A program made the position numbers and the translations under genes. Shown here piece after piece: positions 1 through 8,353 of a DNA stretch of 64,000 bases. The notes beneath the pieces are model-generated. The model had not been told where the DNA came from. It did no database searches and worked only from the letters and a program-made list of their open reading frames with translations. Numbering within the stretch: position 1 is the first letter of the stretch; each line of letters begins with the position of its first letter. The stretch is from Pseudomonas sp. G2-4. Its GTDB lineage: Bacteria > Pseudomonadota > Gammaproteobacteria > Pseudomonadales > Pseudomonadaceae. The stretch spans positions 6,351,001-6,415,000 of the forward strand of contig NZ_CP125957.1 of NCBI RefSeq assembly GCF_030064125.1. Direction: 5' to 3'.

Positions 1-607
1 GATCGAAGAGTCGGAGGAGCTGACCTGCCAGGCCGCCGAAACCACCTATGAAGACCTCACCGCCGCCCTCGGCGAGTTGAAGGTCGGGCTGATCCACGGC
101 CGCATGAAACCCGTCGAAAAAGCCGCGGTCATGGCCGAGTTCAAGGCCGGCGCCCTGCAGCTGCTGGTCGCCACCACGGTGATCGAGGTCGGGGTCGATG
201 TACCTAATGCCAGCCTGATGATCATTGAGAACCCCGAGCGGCTGGGCCTGGCGCAGTTGCATCAGTTGCGCGGGCGCGTGGGTCGGGGCAGCGCCGCCAG
301 CCATTGCGTCTTGCTGTATCACCCGCCGCTGTCGCAGATCGGCCGCCAGCGGCTGGGCATCATGCGCGAAACCAACGACGGCTTCGTCATCGCCGAAAAA
401 GACCTCGAACTGCGCGGCCCCGGTGAAATGCTCGGCACACGCCAGACCGGTCTGCTTCAATTCAAGGTAGCCGACCTGATGCGCGACGCCGATCTGCTCC
501 CCGCCGTACGCGACGCCGCCCAGGCTTTGCTGGAACGCTGGCCCGACCACGTTAGCCCGCTGCTGGATCGCTGGCTGCGTCATGGACAGCAATATGGCCA
601 AGTGTGA
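1..607 (+). CDS. recG: ATP-dependent DNA helicase RecG, C-terminal part
   Basis: This is the 3' end of RecG, the branched-DNA helicase that reverses stalled replication forks. The reading frame is open from base 2, so the start lies left of the window. About 200 residues are visible. They include helicase motif V (ATTVIEVGVDVPNAS) and motif VI (QLHQLRGRVGRG), followed by the RecG C-terminal domain with the KDLELRGPGEMLGTRQTG stretch. The stop is TGA at 605-607. RecG is a housekeeping gene, so this edge is probably core chromosome and the left border of the accessory region. Identity is very secure; only the start is missing. Confidence 0.96.
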   Translation, partial: IEESEELTCQAAETTYEDLTAALGELKVGLIHGRMKPVEKAAVMAEFKAGALQLLVATTVIEVGVDVPNASLMIIENPERLGLAQLHQLRGRVGRGSAASHCVLLYHPPLSQIGRQRLGIMRETNDGFVIAEKDLELRGPGEMLGTRQTGLLQFKVADLMRDADLLPAVRDAAQALLERWPDHVSPLLDRWLRHGQQYGQV

Positions 608-685
608 GCATGCTCTCAGTTTCCGGGCACACCTGCCCGGCAAGCTGGTTATACTGCTGAACTTGTAGGAAAACGGATACAGACC

Positions 686-2083
686 ATGACTGACGCTGCC
701 CTCGTCCCAGAATCCCCGCACGCTCCGTCTGTTATTCGGCTGCTGCTCGAAAAACTGGGCATCGCCTTTGACGAAGTGCTTGATCGGTCGGGCTTGAACC
801 CTGCTCGCAAAGTGCAAGCTGTCCTGCTGCACGACGCCGTTGGCGCGCTCATGGTGCTGTTTCCCCAAAGCCAGCTGCTGGACCTCAACCGCCTCGCCGA
901 ACTCACCGGGCGAAAACTCACGGCGGTGCCTACCGACCGCCTGGAGCGTATGCTCGGCAAACACAGTCTGAGTCTGCTGCCCGGCCTGCCCGCGCTGACC
1001 AGCTCCCCCTGCCTGTACGAAGAAAGCCTGCTGCGCGAGCCGAAACTGCTGATCAACTCCGGCGAGCCGGGGCTGCTGCTGGAAGTCACCAGCGAGGCCT
1101 TCAAGACCATGCTCACCAAGGCCAGCGCCGCGACGTTCGGCGAAGCCGTGAGCAACATCACCCCCAACCTGGACCGCCCGCACGACGACCGCGCGGAAAT
1201 CACCCAGGCCGTCCAGGCGTTTACCGCCCGGCGCATCCAGCAACGGCTGGAAGAAACCATCGAGATTCCGCCCCTGGCCGAAACCGCCCAGAAAATCATC
1301 AAGCTGCGGGTCGACCCGGACGCGACCATCGATGACATCACCGGCGTCGTCGAAACCGACCCGGCCCTGGCCGCACAAGTGGTGAGCTGGGCGGCGTCGC
1401 CGTACTACGCCTCGCCGGGCAAGATTCGTTCGGTGGAAGACGCCATCGTGCGGGTGCTGGGCTTCGACCTGGTGATCAACCTGGCGCTGGGCCTGGCCCT
1501 GGGCAAGACCCTGAGCCTGCCCAAGGACCACCCGCAACACACCACCCCGTACTGGCACCAGTCGATCTATACCGCTGCTGTCATTGAAGGCCTGACCCGC
1601 GCCATGCCGCGCGCCCAGCGCCCTGAAGGCGGCCTGACCTACTTGTCCGGCCTGTTGCATAACTTCGGCTACCTACTACTGGCCCACGTGTTCCCACCGC
1701 ACTTCTCGCTGATCTGCCGGCACCTGGAAGTCAACCCGCACCTGTGCCACAGCTACGTGGAACAGCACCTGCTCGGCATCAGTCGTGAGCAGATCGGCTC
1801 ATGGTTGATGCGCTACTGGGACATGCCCGACGAACTGGCCACCGCCCTGCGCTTCCAGCACGACCCGCACTATGACGGCGAATACGCGGCTTACCCGAAC
1901 CTGGTGTGCCTGGCCGTGCGCCTGCTGCGCTCGCGCGGGATCGGTTCCGGTCCGGACGAGGAGATTCCCGATGCTCTGCTCGAGCGCATAGGGCTGTCTC
2001 GGGACAAGGTCAATGACGTGGTCAGTAAAGTGCTCGAAGCCGAAGCGCTGCTGCGCGAACTGGCTTCGCAGTTCAGCCACTGA
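686..2083 (+). CDS. YbaK/EbsC-like domain plus HDOD domain protein
   Basis: A 465-residue protein with two parts. The N-terminal ~150 residues look like a YbaK/aminoacyl-tRNA deacylase-type fold, with hydrophobic strands around residues 45-65. An HDOD domain covers about residues 190-400, marked by IPPLAETAQKIIKLRVDPDA, then DPALAAQVVSWAASPYYASP and a GLLHNFGYLLLAHVFP segment in place of a true HD active site. HDOD proteins are non-enzymatic signalling proteins linked to c-di-GMP and cell-cycle control. It lies 78 bp after recG on the same strand. The ATG has only a weak ribosome site (GGAAAACGG, 16-8 bases upstream). The two-domain reading is firm; the cellular role is not known to me. Confidence 0.85.
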   Translation: MTDAALVPESPHAPSVIRLLLEKLGIAFDEVLDRSGLNPARKVQAVLLHDAVGALMVLFPQSQLLDLNRLAELTGRKLTAVPTDRLERMLGKHSLSLLPGLPALTSSPCLYEESLLREPKLLINSGEPGLLLEVTSEAFKTMLTKASAATFGEAVSNITPNLDRPHDDRAEITQAVQAFTARRIQQRLEETIEIPPLAETAQKIIKLRVDPDATIDDITGVVETDPALAAQVVSWAASPYYASPGKIRSVEDAIVRVLGFDLVINLALGLALGKTLSLPKDHPQHTTPYWHQSIYTAAVIEGLTRAMPRAQRPEGGLTYLSGLLHNFGYLLLAHVFPPHFSLICRHLEVNPHLCHSYVEQHLLGISREQIGSWLMRYWDMPDELATALRFQHDPHYDGEYAAYPNLVCLAVRLLRSRGIGSGPDEEIPDALLERIGLSRDKVNDVVSKVLEAEALLRELASQFSH

Positions 2084-2227
2084 CCACCGGCTGATCGATG
2101 AGCTTGTGGTGAGGGAGCCACCGCCACGTCTTCGACGCTGCGCTGTCGCGCAGGGAACTAGAACGACGTCCACGAGATATCTGTTTTTGATCGTTCCCAC
2201 GCTCCGCGTCACGTTTCAGAAGCGGAG

Positions 2228-2267
2228 CGCTCCTGTTCCCCTAGCGGCATGCAGGGGAACAGGAGCG
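2228..2267. repeat. Perfect 15-bp inverted repeat (hairpin)
   Basis: CGCTCCTGTTCCCCT at 2228-2242 is the exact complement of AGGGGAACAGGAGCG at 2253-2267, with a 10-base loop. It sits between two convergent genes, the HDOD gene and the delta-60 gene. Neither side has a run of T, so it is not a textbook intrinsic terminator, but a stem this strong between convergent genes could stop or protect both transcripts. Upstream, GATCGTTCCCACGCTCCGCG (2190-2209) resembles a common Pseudomonas intergenic repeat. Confidence 0.75.
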
Positions 2268-2324
2268 ATAAGGATGTCATTCAAGCCCGTCTTTCTGACG
2301 GAGCATAGCCCGCGTCGCGTATAA

Positions 2325-3632
2325 CTAACCCAGATAGCGAAGGACCCAATTGTTATTTCTGTCAAAGCCCGAACCGCTTATAACGATTCGTCTATCATCC
2401 ATGTCTGCCATATCTGACGGGGGTCTAGACCCGTCAGGCCCAGCATAAACAACAAAGCCTTGCCCGTCGTTGAATTCCGAATCTAAAGTGCCATCATCAC
2501 GATAACAAGCGGTCAGCGTACCACCGTCATGCAACTCATTGCTCCCAAATCCGACAGCGATTATTGAACCATCATTACGCGCATTGCAGTTGGACCACCA
2601 AAAACTCCCGTAAGAAAACTTAGAGTACAGCGGTTGTCCTTCGTTAAATAGCGGATCGTAATACCCATCACCGTCGAGCACCACCATAAAGCCGCTGTAA
2701 TTCCCGCCACTAGCAACATAGCCCGCCAGTACTATTCTTTCAGTCCCATCTTGCCTCATATTCACTGCAACATGGCCGAGCCTGGAGTCGGCATTTGTGG
2801 GAATTACTACTGGCGCACCATTGTTGAAGCCCGCATCCGGACTACCTGAATTATCAAAGCGTACTATAAACGCCCCCCGATACGTATCATCGCCATATAC
2901 GCCAGTTGCCACCACGCGTCCATCCGACTGAACGGCGAATCCTCCGCGCAAAAGCCACTGATATTCGACGCCAGGAAGTTCGACAATTGCTCTGCCCCCA
3001 TTAAAATTTTCATCAAAAGAACCATCGGACTTCAGGCGATTCACCACAACCCTGGCTCGCCCAAAGAAATCAATCTCGTCGATTAAAACTATGTTGCCGA
3101 CTGGATCTTCTAACGCAGAGTACCGCCTTCCTCCCTGCGCTCTTCCTAATGGTTCATCATTTACTTGCAGGCTTCCAGCCCCTTCGCTTTGTTGCGAACG
3201 ATTCCAGCCTAAAATCCTAACCACACCGTTATTTCCGAAGGTGGTATTGAAAGTACCGTCCGAGCGCAACTTTATTATTATGCTATATACATTTCCATTT
3301 TCCGGGTATCTAAAGCGAACCAGAGCTCCTCCATCCGCAAGGGCATTAATACCACTCAAAGCCTCACCTGACATAAAAGGTAGCTCAGTGTAACCGGCTC
3401 CCGAATCACCGAAATTGGTATCGAGTGTCCCGTCTTCATTTAAACGAACAACCACCACCGGCGCCCTTACTCCTAATAACGGCATGATAGCAAGCAGCTT
3501 ATTGTCCGGAAGAGCGCAAAGCGCCGGCACGTTGTTTGCGCTGATTTCCGGTATCGGAACGAGGAGTACTCCATCGGTGCCAAAAGATGGATCAAGGGTG
3601 CCTGGCTTTAAATTTTTGCTTGGAGTAATCAT
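2325..3632 (-). CDS. Delta-60 repeat domain protein
   Basis: A 435-residue protein made of about seven delta-60 repeats, each roughly 55-60 residues and introduced by a motif such as LDPSFGTDGV, LDTNFGDSGA, FNTTFGNNGV, FDENFNGGRA and PDAGFNNGAP. These repeats are thought to form a beta-propeller-like fold; the function is unknown. I chose the ATG at 3632, which is preceded by GGAAG about 9 bases upstream. An in-frame GTG at 3698 would add 22 residues without a good ribosome site. No signal peptide is seen. The gene is clearly richer in A+T than its neighbours, which suggests recent acquisition. It converges on the HDOD gene. Confidence 0.8.
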   Translation of the reverse strand: MITPSKNLKPGTLDPSFGTDGVLLVPIPEISANNVPALCALPDNKLLAIMPLLGVRAPVVVVRLNEDGTLDTNFGDSGAGYTELPFMSGEALSGINALADGGALVRFRYPENGNVYSIIIKLRSDGTFNTTFGNNGVVRILGWNRSQQSEGAGSLQVNDEPLGRAQGGRRYSALEDPVGNIVLIDEIDFFGRARVVVNRLKSDGSFDENFNGGRAIVELPGVEYQWLLRGGFAVQSDGRVVATGVYGDDTYRGAFIVRFDNSGSPDAGFNNGAPVVIPTNADSRLGHVAVNMRQDGTERIVLAGYVASGGNYSGFMVVLDGDGYYDPLFNEGQPLYSKFSYGSFWWSNCNARNDGSIIAVGFGSNELHDGGTLTACYRDDGTLDSEFNDGQGFVVYAGPDGSRPPSDMADMDDRRIVISGSGFDRNNNWVLRYLG

Positions 3633-3773
3633 GGCATTGCTTCCACTAAAAATGATGTCCACATTGACATCAAACCAATGAAAACCTAAACCAAGCACTT
3701 ACACACCTGTCAGAGTTAACAGTTCGATTTCTTTAATCGGAATAAAAATTCATTTAATGAGCGTAATTCCTCA

Positions 3774-4157
3774 TTAAGGCTTCGGCTTGGCCTTCCTCGG
3801 CTTCAAATACTTGGTCAGCCCCTGGAACCAGATCACCAGCGCCGGGTTGCCCTTGATCTGAATCGACTGGTCCTGGATCCCCGTCATGAATGCCAATTGC
3901 TTGTTCTTGGCCTGCATCGTGGCGAAGCCATAGGCGGCGTCCTTGAAGGCGATGGAGAATGCCGGGGTCGGGTAGGTGCCGGACTGGCTGGTGATGCGCT
4001 GGTCTTTCACGGTGAAATGCCGGGCGACTTTGCCGTCCAGGGTTTGCAGTTGGAACACCAACTCTTTATCGCCCAACTGTTGCTGGAACGCCGGATTGCT
4101 TCGACTGGCCTTGCCCATCAACCACCCCAGCATCCACAGCAGAAAACGAAATTTCAT
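3774..4157 (-). CDS. Small SCP2-like protein
   Basis: A 127-residue protein of the SCP2 sterol-carrier-like type found in many Pseudomonas; homologues have sometimes been mislabelled as helicase. A hydrophobic N-terminus (residues 1-13) is followed by an SCP2-type beta-sheet core (LVFQLQTLDGKVARHFTVKD, then ITSQSGTYPTPAFSIAFKD) and a basic proline/lysine tail. The ATG at 4157 follows GAGGCGG at a sensible distance. A GTG two codons upstream is possible but unlikely. SCP2 domains bind lipids; the ligand here is unknown. It is a single-gene unit, transcribed away from the DUF6124-type gene. Confidence 0.7.
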   Translation of the reverse strand: MKFRFLLWMLGWLMGKASRSNPAFQQQLGDKELVFQLQTLDGKVARHFTVKDQRITSQSGTYPTPAFSIAFKDAAYGFATMQAKNKQLAFMTGIQDQSIQIKGNPALVIWFQGLTKYLKPRKAKPKP

Positions 4158-4462
4158 GGGCACCGCCTCGTGAGAAAAAGATGAATGGCGGGCAGTTTAG
4201 CGATTCCTCGGCGGAACGCCATCATCGGATCGCTTTAGCGGAAGATGAATGTTTTTTCTTGCATGATGACTGCTAAGTCACGTTTTAGCGGCGGGTGATT
4301 GCGGCTTTCGTTGGCCTTCAGGATCCTCGGACATTTCCTTCAAAACGCTGGGCTGTTCATGAACTAGGCAGGCCTCTGAAGCGCGGCTAACCTCTGTTCG
4401 TCATCGCAAAAAACGGTGACACGGACGTGCAAGTCCGGTACATATCGGCGCGCAACTGCTAT

Positions 4463-4577
4463 GGCGGCTGTGCGTGGGAGACTCTCAAGGTCTGCCGGGG
4501 TCCGATATGCCCGGTCTTGCACACCTACGCACGGCTGCCACCTTAATTCGGTGCAACGAACGGTGGCAGCTTTCTTT
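4463..4577 (+). promoter_or_regulatory. Structured 5' leader with possible attenuator (copy 1)
   Basis: GGCGGCTGTGCGTGGG (4463-4478) can pair over all 16 positions with CCTACGCACGGCTGCC (4524-4539); three pairs are G-U wobbles, which points to RNA rather than DNA structure. Inside are two small hairpins: AGAC/GTCT (4479-4493) and CCGGG/CCCGG (4495-4514). The 3' strand of the long helix is reused in a second hairpin with a T-rich tail (see the terminator entry). It ends 23 bases before the ATG of the DUF6124-type gene. The same architecture recurs before the paralogue at 40062. I do not recognise it as a named Rfam family. Confidence 0.6.
4534..4577 (+). terminator. Candidate intrinsic terminator inside the leader
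   Basis: GCTGCCACC (4534-4542) pairs perfectly with GGTGGCAGC (4562-4570) around a 19-base loop and is followed directly by TTTCTTT. The 5' arm overlaps the 3' strand of the 16-bp leader helix, so the two structures exclude each other. That is the geometry of a transcription attenuator. The long loop weakens the call. Confidence 0.5.
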
Positions 4578-4600
4578 AAAATACATATCGGGATACATCT

Positions 4601-4981
4601 ATGTTCAAGGTCACTCCTAATCCGCCACAAAGCGGCCACAAATCCCGCGTCCAAGCGCAGGAAGAAAAAAAGCTCGAAGACGCCGCCACCCGCGCCCTCG
4701 ACTACTACCTCAACCCCCAACCCTCCCCGCCCGAACCCGACAAAAACCAGCTCTTCATCGTCTCGCCCCACATCGACACCGAAACCCTGCTGGCCAACGC
4801 CTCCGAAGACCTGCTCTCCATCAGCACCATCGCCGCCGACCTGGCCGACGACGTCGACGACTCACGCCGCTGCGTAGCCCTGGCGATCAGTCGCATGGCC
4901 GATGGGGTTCAGTTGCTGGTTGAGCGGGCGTTGGATGATCTCGAAAACAAGGGAATGGCGGCGCCTGACGCCAAGGGGTAG
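4601..4981 (+). CDS. DUF6124/DUF3077-type small protein, copy 1
   Basis: A 126-residue acidic protein of a family common in Pseudomonas and, as far as I recall, of unknown function. It begins MFKVTPNPP, as does its paralogue at 40062. Both share a polar N-terminus (KLEDAATRALDYYL), a linker rich in proline, a D-ETLLANASEDL motif and a helical end (SRRCVALAISRMADGVQLLV). The final helix looks like a small helical-bundle domain. No signal peptide or membrane segment is present. The gene sits alone behind a structured leader, which suggests control after transcription starts. Tandem REP repeats follow immediately. Confidence 0.75.
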   Translation: MFKVTPNPPQSGHKSRVQAQEEKKLEDAATRALDYYLNPQPSPPEPDKNQLFIVSPHIDTETLLANASEDLLSISTIAADLADDVDDSRRCVALAISRMADGVQLLVERALDDLENKGMAAPDAKG

Positions 4982-5014
4982 CGCTGGCATTGATGCAAGC
5001 TGAGCCGACGCCAT

Positions 5015-5300
5015 CGCGAGCAAGCTCGCTCCCACAATTGGATTGGGTACAACCGCAGGAGATAGGCCGGCTACCAGGCCGTCTTCGCGAGCAAGCTCGC
5101 TCCCCACAATTGGATTGGGTACAACCGCAGGAGATAGGCCGGCTACCAGGCCGTCTTCGCGAGCAAGCTCGCTCCCCACAATTGGATTGGGTACAACCGC
5201 AAGAGATAGGCCGGCTACTAGGCCGCCTTCGCGAGCAGGCTCGCTCCCACAAGTGGATCGGAGTACGACCGGGAGAGCCAGGTCGGCTATAAGGCCGCCT
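5015..5300. repeat. Four tandem ~72-bp REP-containing units
   Basis: Units start at 5015, 5086, 5158 and 5230, giving periods of 71, 72 and 72 bases. Each begins with the REP palindrome CGCGAGCAAGCTCGCT and continues with a CCCACAATTGGATTGGGTAC segment and a GGCCGGCTAC segment. The first three units are nearly identical; the fourth has diverged (GCAGGC in place of GCAAGC, and CGGAGTACGACCG). No spacers differ between units, so this is not a CRISPR array. It looks like local amplification of one REP unit. Confidence 0.92.
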
Positions 5301-5340
5301 CGCGGCGGACGTTGATCTCGGCGCCCCGTTAACCACGATG

Positions 5341-5590
5341 GCCGAACGTAGGTATTGCGCAGTGGGCATCCCGGCATGGATGCCGGGATAGCCGCGCTGG
5401 GCCAGGGATGGCCCTTCGCGGCGGCCCACGGAGCAATGCCTACGTTCGGGCATGCCGAGCCCTAGCGAGGCACCGAGTGGTGGGGCACAAGCGCTTTGGT
5501 TACTTTCGCGCTTTTCGAAAGTGACCCGCTGTAAGAGCGGAACCCTAAGCAGCCGTTACCGCAGCAACGGATATGTACCCCCCACAAAAC
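5341..5590. repeat. Complex palindromic intergenic repeat
   Basis: Outer arms GCCGAACGTAGGTATTGC (5341-5358) and GCAATGCCTACGTTCGG (5433-5449) are near-perfect inverted repeats. Inside lies a perfect 10-bp inverted repeat, ATCCCGGCAT / ATGCCGGGAT (about 5369-5390), and a GGGCC/GGCCC hairpin. A further conserved-looking stretch (CAAGCGCTTTGGTTAC, then GTGACCCGCTGTAAGAGCGG) follows to about 5590. From memory this resembles dispersed intergenic repeat families of P. fluorescens genomes. No protein is coded. Confidence 0.7.
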
Positions 5591-5598
5591 AACCTCAA

Positions 5599-6540
5599 TC
5601 AAACATTCGGGCAAGGAACCGGTGCCCAGTCGCCCAGGTCCGGGTTTTTGCACATGCTGTTGACCTGAGTGGTACCGGCACTGGCAACCTGCTTGCTTTC
5701 ATCCTGCTTCACCTTGGCGGTCTGCAGGGTTTTCTCAGTGGTCACCGCCTCTTTCGGCACCACTGGCAGGTCTTTCTTCTTGGCCGGTTGTACGATCTTG
5801 TTCTTTTTCTTGGTGCTGGTCTGAGCCACGACCGGCGTGGTGTCAGCAGTGGCCACGGTCACCACATCAGTACGCTGCACACCCACCTGCTGCAGGTCTT
5901 TCTCATAGGCCTGGGTGTAGTTGTTCAGATCTTCCGAGGCCTTGCCGTTGACCGCGACAATCAGGTCGTTCGACTCTTTCAGGCCGGAGACGATTTCTGC
6001 CAGGCGCTTGCGGCCTTCAGTATCGTTGACGGTCTTGGCCTTGCGGTCGGCAACCAGTTTGCTGAACGCATTCTGGTAGCACTGCTGCGAAGTCTTCGCG
6101 TAGGCGGTGCTGCGGTCGATGTCGGAGACGCTTTTGTTGACGTCGGTAGCGTAGGAAGCGATGCGCTGGTTGTCATCGGCGATCTGCTTCTGGCGCTCGG
6201 TGTAGTAACCGGCGGCACCACCGGCCAGGGCGCCGCCCGCAGCACCGATGGCGGCGTTGCGACCACGGTCTTCCTTGTCGGCGGTCAGGGCGCCCAGCAG
6301 CGCACCGCCGACCGCGCCGACGGCCGCGCCGGTGACAACCGACTTGGTCATGTTGCCTTCGGTGGAGCGCAGGTGCTGCACCGGCTCGTAGCAGTTAGGG
6401 TAGTACTCGACCTTGGTGCTCGAGGCGACCTTGGAAGTCGGCGACGTGGCGCAGCCGGTCAGTACGGTGCTGAAGCCGACAGCGACCATCAGCAAGTGAC
6501 GCTTGGAACCCGAAGCAAAAGGTTTACGGGAGAAAAGCAT
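5599..6540 (-). CDS. tagQ: TagQ-like outer-membrane lipoprotein
   Basis: A 313-residue lipoprotein. The N-terminal signal ends in the lipobox VLTGC, placing the lipid-bearing Cys at residue 30. A glycine-zipper segment follows (GAAVGAVGGALLGALTADK, then a second AAIGAAGGALAGGAAGYY), then a helical middle and a lysine-rich linker. In P. aeruginosa, TagQ (PA0070) anchors TagR at the outer membrane and starts the sensing pathway that activates the HSI-I T6SS. It is the last gene of the tagTSRQ end of this operon and sits in the expected place beside tagR. The hydrophobic zipper and gene position make the assignment good; sequence identity was not tested. Confidence 0.85.
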   Translation of the reverse strand: MLFSRKPFASGSKRHLLMVAVGFSTVLTGCATSPTSKVASSTKVEYYPNCYEPVQHLRSTEGNMTKSVVTGAAVGAVGGALLGALTADKEDRGRNAAIGAAGGALAGGAAGYYTERQKQIADDNQRIASYATDVNKSVSDIDRSTAYAKTSQQCYQNAFSKLVADRKAKTVNDTEGRKRLAEIVSGLKESNDLIVAVNGKASEDLNNYTQAYEKDLQQVGVQRTDVVTVATADTTPVVAQTSTKKKNKIVQPAKKKDLPVVPKEAVTTEKTLQTAKVKQDESKQVASAGTTQVNSMCKNPDLGDWAPVPCPNV

Positions 6541-6625
6541 AGTTGTGTTCTCGTTTAAGTTTTGACCAGCTCAGCGCGGCGCCATCGCCGCCTGAGTCCC
6601 TTCCAAGCTCGCTGACAACGAATGC

Positions 6626-8353
6626 TCAAGACCGCTGAGCACTCGATGCGAGCAATTCCTTCAATATCGCCGCCGGGTCGGCTCGTTTTTGCTGACGATA
6701 GTCCCCGACGTGACGAACGAATAACGTTGCGCGCGCCACGAGGCTCTTGCCCAGTACCGGCTTGCGCTCCAATTCTTCCTTGATGCGTTGAAACTGCGCC
6801 TGGATCACGGCATCGGTGTAGCGCGTGCCGGTGGCCAGGTTGTCGATATAAATCGCCACCGCGCCATCGAGCGCACTGCGACCGTTGTCGATGGCCGTGG
6901 CAAACAGCTGGGCGCTGGCCTCGTCCTTGGCGTCCAGGGCCACCTGCCGACTGTTCTGCAGATTGGTCAGGCGAATGTTGTAGTTGTTGACGGTCTCGGC
7001 CACCAGGGCCGAGGACTGAATCAGGTTGCCCGCCGCTTCCTCGCGCTGCTGGGCGATGAGCGAGACGTTGCGCTTGAGCTCTTCGTTGACCAGCCCCAAC
7101 TCAGCTTGCAGGCGCGGGTCGACGCTGGCGGCGATGATGCTGTCCAGGCGCTTGGTCGGGTCGTCGGCGTCGTCGATGGCATCGGTCAGGGACGCGAGGC
7201 GACCTTCTTTCTGCCATTGGGCGAACAGTTCCTTGTAGCGCGAACGCGGCGCCGACAAGGCCCCGACTGCCACGCGAAAACCGGTGGTTTCGTTGCTTTG
7301 TTCGGTGCCGTCGGCGGCGAACAACGGGTACTCGCGGCGCATCCCGGTGAACAGCGTGCCCTCGCCTTCCAGGTAGTTGCCGCCCTTGACCACGAAGCCG
7401 CCATAGGCGCCCTGACGGCGACCGGCGTGCACCAACTGGAAGGATTCCTGGACCATTTCAGCCGCATTGCCAACCACGTCGAACAGACCAATGGGGTTCG
7501 GCAGCTTGGTGCCGATGGGCATCAACCGCGCCGCCTGGCCGGTGCCGCCAGCGACTTGGTTGAACACCGCCCAATCGGCCAACGGCCCGTCACTTTCACT
7601 GCCTTCCAGGCGCCGGGGAAACAGGCGCCCTTCCAGGTCCTGACGGCTCACGGCCTGCCCGCCACGGGCGGCGAACTCCCACTCGACTTCCGTCGGCAAG
7701 CGCACGAAACCCAACCCGCCGTCTTCGGCAGAAGAGCCGCGGCCACTGACCGGCAACAGGTCCTTGTGGTGTTTCATCAGCCAGGCGCTGTACACCGCCG
7801 AGAAGCGCTCCGCCTCGAACTTCGACAGCTTCACCTTAGGCAAACGCCCGGCCACGCCTTGGGGCAGCTCGGCTTGCAGGGCCTCACAGGCCGGTGCCGG
7901 TTCGCCACTGGCCAGCGATTGCGCCTGGGCCATGACCTGGGCGTACTGGCGCGCGGTGACCTCATACTTGCCGATGAAGTACAGCATCGGCTTGAGCGGG
8001 GTCTTGGCGTCGGTCTTGGGCATCAACGGCGTGATGGTTTTGTTCCAATCCTTGGGCAAATCCTTGAGGGTGAACTGGCCGTTGATGAAGTCCCGTCGGT
8101 AACCGGAAATGAACGACTGCTGGTAACCAGCCTCACCTTCGCTGAACGGATAACCGAGGCTGATTTCGCGGTCGTCCAGGGTGCCTTGGGCGAGGATGTA
8201 GACGTACCGGAACACCATTTGCCCTTCGCACGGCAGCGGCAGGCTGACGTCATCAGGCAACGGCTTGGGGTTGTCCAGCTTGTCGCTGCCTTCATCAGCC
8301 CAGGCCAGACCGGCCAGGCTCAGCGCCACGGCGGCGCCCAATAACTTATACAT
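6626..8353 (-). CDS. tagR: TagR periplasmic SUMF1-like T6SS sensor protein
   Basis: A 575-residue exported protein. The ATG at 8353 starts a signal peptide (MYKLLGAAVALSLAGLAWA) with likely cleavage after AWA. The longer open frame upstream encodes no sensible N-terminus. A formylglycine-generating-enzyme (SUMF1) fold covers about residues 100-400: VEWEFAARGG, NPIGLFDVVGNAAEMV, then TGFRVAVG near its end. A helical C-terminal region follows. In P. aeruginosa TagR promotes PpkA activation from the periplasm. The start overlaps the end of tagS by 8 bases, so the two are probably translationally coupled. Confidence 0.88.
   Translation of the reverse strand: MYKLLGAAVALSLAGLAWADEGSDKLDNPKPLPDDVSLPLPCEGQMVFRYVYILAQGTLDDREISLGYPFSEGEAGYQQSFISGYRRDFINGQFTLKDLPKDWNKTITPLMPKTDAKTPLKPMLYFIGKYEVTARQYAQVMAQAQSLASGEPAPACEALQAELPQGVAGRLPKVKLSKFEAERFSAVYSAWLMKHHKDLLPVSGRGSSAEDGGLGFVRLPTEVEWEFAARGGQAVSRQDLEGRLFPRRLEGSESDGPLADWAVFNQVAGGTGQAARLMPIGTKLPNPIGLFDVVGNAAEMVQESFQLVHAGRRQGAYGGFVVKGGNYLEGEGTLFTGMRREYPLFAADGTEQSNETTGFRVAVGALSAPRSRYKELFAQWQKEGRLASLTDAIDDADDPTKRLDSIIAASVDPRLQAELGLVNEELKRNVSLIAQQREEAAGNLIQSSALVAETVNNYNIRLTNLQNSRQVALDAKDEASAQLFATAIDNGRSALDGAVAIYIDNLATGTRYTDAVIQAQFQRIKEELERKPVLGKSLVARATLFVRHVGDYRQQKRADPAAILKELLASSAQRS

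Noticed and set aside
3633..3698. N-terminal extension of the delta-60 protein from a GTG at 3698
   Set aside because: No ribosome site at the GTG; the ATG at 3632 has GGAAG at good spacing and starts just before the first repeat.
5015..5300. Possible CRISPR array
   Set aside because: The units are direct tandem copies of about 72 bases including the supposed spacers; there are no unique spacers and no cas genes.
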